This document shows positions 1 through 7,061 of a stretch of DNA of 33,908 bases, piece by piece; the first letter of the stretch is position 1, and each line of letters starts with the position of its first letter. Position numbers and translations under genes: made by a program. The DNA comes from Ignavibacteria bacterium. Its GTDB lineage: Bacteria > Bacteroidota > Ignavibacteria > Tepidaquicellales > OLB5. Location of the stretch: contig JACSRQ010000201.1 in NCBI GenBank assembly GCA_014879675.1, forward strand, positions 1-33,908, read 5' to 3'. The notes under the pieces are model-generated. The model was not told where the DNA came from. It did not search any database and saw only the letters and a list, made by a program, of their open reading frames with translations.

Positions 1-13
1 TTTTTGCTTTTGA

Positions 14-65
14 CCCTCACCCCCAGCCCCTCTCCCGAAGGGAGAGGGGGTTAGGGGGTGAGGTG
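14..65. repeat. Palindromic repeat, CCCTCACCCCCAGCCCCTCTCCC-GAA-GGGAGAGGGGGTTAGGGGGTGAGG
   Basis: Near-complete ~50-nt imperfect palindrome; same family as 20275 and 32285. Confidence 0.88.
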
Positions 66-250
66 AAATTATGCAGTAGTTTTTCAGATTTTGTAACTAA
101 TATCGTGTACTGAACTTTTGCCTATTGAAACGAATGCCTTCTGGTATCACAAACTGAGTATGATTATTCTATCATGTATAGAGATTTTTTCGTTAACATT
201 CTTTAAACACAAAATTGGTATATTTGTAGATTCCAAAACAAAATTCGATT

Positions 251-1801
251 ATGAAGGCAACTAAATCAATATTAATTATAGTATTAACGTTTATCACAAT
301 GGGAGTATATTCCCAATCTGTTAAAGAGGTGACCATTCTTCATTGGAATGATTTCCATGCGCGGAACCAGCCTTACAAAGTGAGCAAAAAAGACAGCGTA
401 ACAGGCGAGCAGGTTTATTACCTGGTGGGCGGTGTTGGCAGCATGTCCGGCTACCTGAAAAAATACCGCACCGCAAATTCACTGGTACTCAATGCAGGAG
501 ATGATTTCCAGGGAACACCCATTTCGAACTTTACCCGAGGTAAATCACAGATCGAAATTATGAACGATTACAATGTTGACGCATTTGTGCTCGGAAATCA
601 TGAGTTTGATTACAGCCAGTACTCGCTTGATTCTGCACTTAAGCTGGCAAAGTTCGATTACCTGAGCGGAAATGTTTATATGACCTCAGAAAATAAACTG
701 ATGGGCAAGCCATTTGTAGTTAAAGAGGTGAATGGGGTGAAATTCGGTATCATAGGTGTTACATTGCCGGAGCTTTTCGAAACCTCGCTTCCTGCAAATG
801 TTAAAGACCTTGTTATGCTGAACACTGATTCAGTAATTACCGTTGGAATTGCCGAAATGAAGAAACAGAATTGCGATGTGATTGTATTGCTTTCACATTC
901 AGGTTTGGATACTGATAAAGATCTTGCTGAAAAATTCAGCGCTGATGTTGATATAATCGTTGGGGGTCACTCGCATACAACCCTTTTTAAGCCCGTTCGT
1001 AAAAACGGTGTTGTGATAGTCCAGGCAGGTTCATACGGCAGGAATTTGGGCAAGCTTGATCTTAAGATCGATACGGAAAAAGATACCGTTACCGATGCTT
1101 ATGGTCTGCTTATAGAAACAGTACTTGATTCCGCTATATTTGATAAACAGGCAGCAAGTAAGATCGATAACATGATCGAGCAGTACCTGCCGGAGCTGAA
1201 TACCATCATAGGGAAACTTGAAACTGACTGGCGCGCATCGTACAGTGATGAAAGCAATCTTGGCCAGTTCGAGGCGGATGCTTTCAGAATGAAAACCGGC
1301 GCAGATGTTGGATTGGTCAATGGCGGGGGATTAAGGAAGAGTCTGCTTAAAGGTGATATACTTGTTGGCGATATTTGGGAGATCAATCCCTTTGGAAACG
1401 AGATACAGGTTATCACAGTATCTGGCAAAACCCTTAAAGAAATGCTGAAGAACAATATTAAGATTCGCGCTGAAAAGATAAAAGCAGGTGAGGGCGCTGA
1501 GCTGCTGCATAACTCGGGTTTGACATACAGCTATGATTCGAAAAAAGCCTTAGAAGGCGGTGATGATTTTCTGATCAGCGTAAATATCGGGCGGACTGAT
1601 GTACAGGATGACGCCATGTACACAATAGCATCAAACAATTATGTGTTCAGCCAGTTCAAGAAGTTCTTTGGTGAAATAAGCGAAACAGTTGAGCCAAAAG
1701 AAACCGGCTGGAATGACCGCGATCTTATAATAGAAGTTGTAAAGGAAATGAAGATCATAAATTCGGTTCTCGAAAAAAGATTAACCGATGTGAGCAAGTG
1801 A
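251..1801 (+). CDS. 5'-nucleotidase / UshA-like bifunctional metallophosphoesterase, secreted
   Basis: Signal peptide; metallophosphatase motifs LHWNDFH, GDDFQGT, GNHEFD, GGHSHT; C-terminal 5'-nucleotidase domain (NGGGLR...GDIWEINPFGNE). Confidence 0.93.
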   Translation: MKATKSILIIVLTFITMGVYSQSVKEVTILHWNDFHARNQPYKVSKKDSVTGEQVYYLVGGVGSMSGYLKKYRTANSLVLNAGDDFQGTPISNFTRGKSQIEIMNDYNVDAFVLGNHEFDYSQYSLDSALKLAKFDYLSGNVYMTSENKLMGKPFVVKEVNGVKFGIIGVTLPELFETSLPANVKDLVMLNTDSVITVGIAEMKKQNCDVIVLLSHSGLDTDKDLAEKFSADVDIIVGGHSHTTLFKPVRKNGVVIVQAGSYGRNLGKLDLKIDTEKDTVTDAYGLLIETVLDSAIFDKQAASKIDNMIEQYLPELNTIIGKLETDWRASYSDESNLGQFEADAFRMKTGADVGLVNGGGLRKSLLKGDILVGDIWEINPFGNEIQVITVSGKTLKEMLKNNIKIRAEKIKAGEGAELLHNSGLTYSYDSKKALEGGDDFLISVNIGRTDVQDDAMYTIASNNYVFSQFKKFFGEISETVEPKETGWNDRDLIIEVVKEMKIINSVLEKRLTDVSK

Positions 1802-1839
1802 TTATTCCGTGAAACGTCAAACGTGAAATGTGAAACGTG

Positions 1840-1909
1840 AAAAGGCAAAAGTGAAAAGGCAAAAGTGAAAAGGCAAAAGTGAAAAAGCAAAAGTGAAAAG
1901 GCAAAAAGG
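1840..1909. repeat. 14-bp tandem repeat (aaaaggcaaaagtg, ~5 units)
   Basis: Consecutive units aaaaggcaaaagtg x3, aaaaagcaaaagtg, aaaaggcaaaaagg read directly. Confidence 0.9.
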
Positions 1910-1956
1910 GTGAGACGAGTGTCTTGAAACGTCAAATCACGAATGTTAGAGATAAA

Positions 1957-1992
1957 AAACAGAAGGCAGAAGTTATCTTCTGCCTTTTCGTT
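1957..1992. terminator. Bidirectional Rho-independent-type terminator between convergent genes
   Basis: 10-bp stem aaggcagaag/cttctgcctt, loop ttat, preceded by an A-run and followed by tttcgttt. Confidence 0.75.
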
Positions 1993-2084
1993 TAATATGT
2001 GTTCCTTGACTTTCTCGCTATTAAAAATGATTTAATTCATCCTATTGAGTAGCGCCTGATTCTCGAATTTTTGAAAGTTTCAAG

Positions 2085-2172
2085 TTTGACATTTCACGTT
2101 TCACGTTTGACATATCAGGCCTGACTTTCGCTGTTTGAAAATTTTTGCCTTTTCACTTTTGCTTTTTGCCTT
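2085..2172. repeat. Inverted copy of the 1810-1909 repeat family (gtttgacatttcacgtttcacg...ttgccttttcacttttgctttttgcc)
   Basis: Reverse complement contains caaaaagcaaaagtgaaaaggcaaaa and gtcaaacgtgaaacgtgaaatgtcaaac, matching 1810-1909. Confidence 0.75.
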
Positions 2173-4525
2173 ACTTCACTAAAACCATCTTCTTCGAGTC
2201 TATTCTAACGCCATCGGCTTCCAGTATGTAGAAGTAAACTCCTGAAGTCAGATTGGTTCCTTCGAAATTCACTGAATAGGTTCCGCTATTCTGATATTCA
2301 TCAACAAGCTTTGTAATCTCCCTGCCTAAAGCGTCAAATACAGTAAGTTTGATAACTCCGGTATTTGCAACCTGGTATTTAATTGTTGAGCTGGGATTAA
2401 ACGGATTCGGGTAATTCTGGAACAGCCTGAATTCCGTGGGTATCTCCGCTGATAGCTGAGTAATGCCGATAGGGTTCGTTCCGCCGCCATCACGATAACG
2501 CATGTTGAATTCCTGCAGGTACAGATTCGTTACTCTTGCATCATAAATTACCAGGAAGTTCTCATCATTATCAAATGTAGCGTTGTTCGAGAAATTGTAA
2601 GAACCTGTTATTGTTACCGGGCTGCTTGCCGGTGTGAATGCATCTATCAAAATATACTTATGGTGCAACAATCCCACGCGGTTATCAAGCCATACATCTG
2701 CAGGGGGTGCCCATAACGGATTGCTGCATCCGCCGCCTGTTAAACCCTTCATAGTTTTATAAACACTTGAAGTGCTTCCTCCTTCAGCATCATCAAATAC
2801 TCCGCGAACATCTTTGCCCGCATCGTATTTAACTTTCATCCTGTTCATGATATTACATCTGGTATATGAAAGCACACTGAAAAATACGCTGTTATCGGTC
2901 TGCGTGTTTATAACATCTTCAATCCTTGTAGATGGATTATCGCTGGGCGAAAAATACACTTCTATCCTCTTGCCGGCTACATTGGTAAGGTGAGGGGTAT
3001 TATCTGATTTTAGCGGGCCGAATTTTGCTCTTGAAGGAATGGGAACCTCGTTTGCGCTGCCCCACATTTCTTCAAATTCCCGTGTGTATATTGCTGCAAG
3101 CGTTTGGTCCTGAATTTCAATAACGTTATTCGCATCATCAAAAAGCTGCGCATTTGTAATATTTGTTGAACCGGTCCAAAGCCAGTCATCTGTTGCGGAA
3201 CTTAAATTGCGGTAATCAAATATAAAAAATTTATTATGCATTAGATCCGCGTTCGGTCTTTTGCTTATTAAGATCCCGGCTGCAAGCAGGTCATTTACAA
3301 GCTGCTGATTCGTTCCGTTATCACGGAAATCATATACCAACCGTATTTTTACTCCTCTTAACTTTGCATTGATAATTGCATCACGTATCTGGTTGAGGTC
3401 ATTAAAGCTGTATATAGCAATATCGAGCGAGTATTGTGCGGCATTTATCCGCTGCAGCAGCTTCGTTTGAAAATTTACAAAACCCTGTGCATTTTCACCC
3501 GAGCTTAAAAGTGTATCTACAGAACGGTTGAAGTACACATTGATTGCGCCGCTTGAAGCTGATTGTGTGCAGAAATACTGCTGCGGACTGGTACCTGTTC
3601 CGTTGCCATCGGTTGAGCTTACATTATAATAATAGATCTTTCCGGGCTGGAGTCCGTTTAATGTTACAGAGTGGTTTGTAACATTTGCGCCATCCGAAGT
3701 TGAATCAGTGTACGAAACCACCTGGTAATTGGAGTCAGCGATCTGCCAGCGGACTTTTGAATTTGAAGATGTTGAAGACTGCCAGTTAATAGTAACACTT
3801 GTTTGCTGTATGTTAGCGTAACTTATTGAGCTGAGTAACGGACCTGAGCCGCCCTGTGTGTAAAAATCACCGAGTGAGCGGGGAAGTATCTGGTAACCTG
3901 ATGTATATGGAGCTGAACCATCAAACTGGCTTACAAGCGCAACAACATCAAAAGGAAATGGGGGAACGGGTGAATTCGCAATATTAGTTGAGCTGTAGAT
4001 CCTGATCTCAACTGAATCATTTCCTACAAGTATCCTGTAGTTGGTGCCCGAAGCCGATGTTGTCCATGTTGTGACATTTGCTCCTGAAGTATTATGAACG
4101 GCAGTAACACCGTTTATTCTGATCAATTGAGCTTCATATGTCTCTCCATCAAGCCTTACATTACTGCATGTAACGATGCGTGGAGTGAATGGCTTGTTTG
4201 AATCCAGCTTAGTGGAGCTGTTTACGGGAGTGAATTCTGTCAATCCGTTATACTGCGTCACAACACCGGTAACCTGAACGCTGTCACCGCTATTGGTATT
4301 TGTCCAGAATGCAGCGTCATAGCCGATCGTTCCGCCGGTTGGGTCCTGAAGGTAAACCAACGGCGAGCCAAGCTCCTGTGACATTGTTACAACACCGCGG
4401 ACTGTAACAGTTTGCCCGAGCAGGAAAGGTACACCATTGGCATCCTGTCTTCTCAATGAATCAATAGGAATCACCTGTGCGTATGTACTCAAGCACAGCA
4501 AAAGAAAAAGTATTACTTTTTTCAT
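2171..4525 (-). CDS. Secreted phospholipase D-like (two HKD motifs) protein with N-terminal OB-fold-like region, FN3 domain and T9SS type A-like C-terminal domain
   Basis: Signal peptide; MHNKFFIFD and LHHKYILID HKD motifs; FN3-like segment; FRLFQNYPNPFNPSSTIKYQV...KKMVLVK C-terminus. Confidence 0.88.
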   Translation of the reverse strand: MKKVILFLLLCLSTYAQVIPIDSLRRQDANGVPFLLGQTVTVRGVVTMSQELGSPLVYLQDPTGGTIGYDAAFWTNTNSGDSVQVTGVVTQYNGLTEFTPVNSSTKLDSNKPFTPRIVTCSNVRLDGETYEAQLIRINGVTAVHNTSGANVTTWTTSASGTNYRILVGNDSVEIRIYSSTNIANSPVPPFPFDVVALVSQFDGSAPYTSGYQILPRSLGDFYTQGGSGPLLSSISYANIQQTSVTINWQSSTSSNSKVRWQIADSNYQVVSYTDSTSDGANVTNHSVTLNGLQPGKIYYYNVSSTDGNGTGTSPQQYFCTQSASSGAINVYFNRSVDTLLSSGENAQGFVNFQTKLLQRINAAQYSLDIAIYSFNDLNQIRDAIINAKLRGVKIRLVYDFRDNGTNQQLVNDLLAAGILISKRPNADLMHNKFFIFDYRNLSSATDDWLWTGSTNITNAQLFDDANNVIEIQDQTLAAIYTREFEEMWGSANEVPIPSRAKFGPLKSDNTPHLTNVAGKRIEVYFSPSDNPSTRIEDVINTQTDNSVFFSVLSYTRCNIMNRMKVKYDAGKDVRGVFDDAEGGSTSSVYKTMKGLTGGGCSNPLWAPPADVWLDNRVGLLHHKYILIDAFTPASSPVTITGSYNFSNNATFDNDENFLVIYDARVTNLYLQEFNMRYRDGGGTNPIGITQLSAEIPTEFRLFQNYPNPFNPSSTIKYQVANTGVIKLTVFDALGREITKLVDEYQNSGTYSVNFEGTNLTSGVYFYILEADGVRIDSKKMVLVK

Positions 4526-4541
4526 AAAGCTATATTTTTAA

Positions 4542-5651
4542 TTAGTTATTATCAGTCGAAAGTATGAATCTCAATATGCGGTTATTGCCTGTATCACATA
4601 TATAAAGTGTTTTATTGAAGAAGGCAACGCCGAGGGGATTGTTGAATTGAGTAGGAGAGGCCCCTTCACCGCCGAATGATTCAGATCTAAGCTTGCCGAG
4701 GGAATTAAATTTGTAAAGTGAGTCTTTGTAGCTATCAATCACAAAAATGTTATTGAACTGGTCCAAACAAATATCAGCCGGTTCATTCAATAGGCCGTTT
4801 CTCAGCAGGTCAACACCGCTTGAAGGCTCAAACTTGGGCTCGTAGATCTCGTCAATGCTGTTGTAAATGCACCATTGGATCTTGAATGCAGTATTCTGTG
4901 ACTTCTGTATATAGATAAGATCAAAATTGTTATACGAAAATGTTGCTATGCCTGATACACCCTGTAATGACATTAATCCCTGGCCTTCAACTTCGAAGCC
5001 TGATAGTCTTTGCGGTACGGGATTGGTTTCATCAAACCTGTTAACTCTGAAAATTGCGTTATCGGGATCGATAGGGCTGGAGTTATTCACGCCGGATCTT
5101 GTTACTACATAATAGTTATCCTGGAATGTCGCAATTCCCGTAAAATTCCCGTGGTCGCCGGGTATCGGTGTGGGCTGGTTTGATTTGAATGCCAAAGTTG
5201 GAGTTACCCCTGAAAGTATTCCGCCGTTTTGTTGGAGCTTGTATCGGTAAACAACGTCAACAGTATCCAGAATATTTGGCGGTACGGTATCAATAACTGA
5301 AGCGATAACCAGCAGGTCGAAATTCCTGTCCTGCGTGATTTTTTTAGGTCGTAACACAAAATTAGAATAGCTTACAACTCCGCCTGCGAGATTCAACTGT
5401 ACTATTCTGTCATTGTTCTTATCTGCCACATATATCTGCTGGTCATATCCGAAAAATACATCGGTTGGCTCGTTGAATCCGGTTATGATAGGGGTAATAG
5501 GTATATATGTTGTATCACCGATCGTACCCGGGTCAACATTTATCGGAAATTCCGAAAGATCAACATTATCAGCATCTGCACATGCGTTAAGTGTCAGCGC
5601 CAGAAATAGAACTGCAGATGATAGAAATATATTTTTTATGTACTTTTTCAA
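4542..5651 (-). CDS. NHL-repeat beta-propeller lipoprotein (TTG start)
   Basis: Lipobox-like LTLNAC; repeats PTDVFFGYDQQIYVADKNNDRIVQL, PADICLDQFNNIFVIDSYKDSLYKF, PLGVAFFNKTLYICDTGNNRILRF. Start codon reads TTG. Confidence 0.8.
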   Translation of the reverse strand: MKKYIKNIFLSSAVLFLALTLNACADADNVDLSEFPINVDPGTIGDTTYIPITPIITGFNEPTDVFFGYDQQIYVADKNNDRIVQLNLAGGVVSYSNFVLRPKKITQDRNFDLLVIASVIDTVPPNILDTVDVVYRYKLQQNGGILSGVTPTLAFKSNQPTPIPGDHGNFTGIATFQDNYYVVTRSGVNNSSPIDPDNAIFRVNRFDETNPVPQRLSGFEVEGQGLMSLQGVSGIATFSYNNFDLIYIQKSQNTAFKIQWCIYNSIDEIYEPKFEPSSGVDLLRNGLLNEPADICLDQFNNIFVIDSYKDSLYKFNSLGKLRSESFGGEGASPTQFNNPLGVAFFNKTLYICDTGNNRILRFILSTDNN

Positions 5652-5758
5652 ACTTTTATCTTAATGACCGGCCACGCTACACCGGATTATTTTATTATTG
5701 ATTTGGGACTTCACCCCTCAACTAGTCTTCTTAACTTCTACTATATCGATTCACGCAT

Positions 5759-5968
5759 TCAGTTCACTACTTCACTTTTCACGCTTGACTTTCGCTTCTC
5801 AAAAGTCTTGACTTTCGCTTTTTGAAAGTTTTGACATTCTCGTCTCACGTTTGACGTTTGACGCCTGACTTTCGCTTTTTGAAAGTCCTGACTTTCGTTG
5901 TTTGAAAGTTTTGACATTTCTCGTCTCACGTTTGACGTTTGACGCCTGACTTTCGCTTTTTGAAAGTT
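5759..5968. repeat. Degenerate interspersed/tandem repeat block (cgtctcacgtttgacgtttgacgcctgactttcgctttttgaaagt)
   Basis: Two near-identical ~70-bp copies (about 5830-5893 and 5915-5968) plus partial copies; related motifs occur at 2085-2130. Confidence 0.85.
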
Positions 5969-5977
5969 TTCACGCAA

Positions 5978-6970
5978 TCATTTCTTCTTATCAAGCAGCA
6001 GGTTAATGCTGAGCCTGTGTGTGAATCCAAGATCTTTAAAATTAGCTATTGAGTAATCTAATGAAGTCTTTGTTATGCTTATTGGTACTTTGAATCCAAC
6101 ACCTGCCGAAAAATTTTCTGACTCAACATTGAACTTATACCCGCCCCGTAAAAACAGGAAATTCTTGTATGAATACTCCGCGCCAATGTTGAGATTTTCC
6201 GCATTATCATTGGGGTGATTAAGCTGGATCGATGTTGTCAGCTTATTGGTCTTATTATCTACTGGGTCATACGCGAAGCCTATCCTGAACATTGTCGGGG
6301 GAGGGAATGCCTGGAATTCCGATAACGTTCCGCCGGTCGATGTGGTAACTGAACCGGATGGCTTAACCTGCGGTCCGAAATTTGAAATCGTTACTGCGAA
6401 GCGTGTGTTTGATAGCCCTGTCCAGTAATATGTGCCGAGATCGACCATAAATCCGCGCATCTTAAGCTCTGCAAGCGTTTCTTCAACATAACGTAATGTT
6501 ACACCGAATGAAAATTGCGATGTAAGTTTTCGGGAATATGTCAGGCCTACTCCAAGATCGCCATACTTAAAATACTCACCGGTTCCGCCCGGCTGGAATT
6601 CTGTGGTTTTCTGCATTGCGGGGGTGTTGAGCGAAATTACACTTAAGCCCAGCGCATTGTTGCCGCCAAAACGGTAAACTCCGCCGAAAAATTCATGATT
6701 CAGGTCAACAAGCCACTCTGTATGCGAAAAATGTACTCCGCTTTCTTCAAACTGCATAAGCCCTGCCGGATTCCAGTACAATGCTGTGATATCATTCGAT
6801 ACAGCAATGAATGTTTCGCCCATACCGGTTGCTCTTGCTCCCGCGCCAATTTTAAGGAATTGCAGCGATGAAGTACCCGCGCGCTGGTTGCCAAGCTGCG
6901 GAATAAGCTGGCTGTATGAGCATGCTCCGGAAACCAAAAAAATCAGAAATATGTATACTATTTTTTTCAA
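5978..6970 (-). CDS. PorV/PorQ (UPF0164)-family outer-membrane protein, TTG start
   Basis: FLKIGAGARATGMGETFIAVSNDITALYWNPAGL is the typical N-terminal motif of PorV/PorQ family beta-barrels; signal peptide. Confidence 0.85.
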   Translation of the reverse strand: MKKIVYIFLIFLVSGACSYSQLIPQLGNQRAGTSSLQFLKIGAGARATGMGETFIAVSNDITALYWNPAGLMQFEESGVHFSHTEWLVDLNHEFFGGVYRFGGNNALGLSVISLNTPAMQKTTEFQPGGTGEYFKYGDLGVGLTYSRKLTSQFSFGVTLRYVEETLAELKMRGFMVDLGTYYWTGLSNTRFAVTISNFGPQVKPSGSVTTSTGGTLSEFQAFPPPTMFRIGFAYDPVDNKTNKLTTSIQLNHPNDNAENLNIGAEYSYKNFLFLRGGYKFNVESENFSAGVGFKVPISITKTSLDYSIANFKDLGFTHRLSINLLLDKKK

Positions 6971-6980
6971 ACTCTTTGCT

Positions 6981-7055
6981 TGTCATGCTGAACTTGTTTC
7001 AGCATCTTTTTTATTCTGCGTTTGTTATAGACCCTGCAACAAGTTCAGGGTGACA
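6981..7055. repeat. Palindromic repeat (TGTCATGCTGAACTTGTTTCAGCATC ... GACCCTGCAACAAGTTCAGGGTGACA)
   Basis: Outer arms are imperfect inverted repeats of each other. The region yields the spurious peptide CHAELVSASF...CYRPCNKFRVTS in the ORF track. Confidence 0.85.
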
Positions 7056-7061
7056 TCAAAA

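Noticed and set aside
1840-1909. Possible CRISPR array
   Set aside because: 14-bp units are directly contiguous without unique spacers, and no cas genes are present in the window.
1639-1935. 98-aa minus ORF rich in Phe/Leu/His repeats
   Set aside because: Comes from the 14-bp tandem repeat and antisense of the 5'-nucleotidase 3' end.
5830-5968. Possible CRISPR-like duplicated ~70-bp units
   Set aside because: Only two copies of a degenerate unit, no constant repeat with variable spacers.
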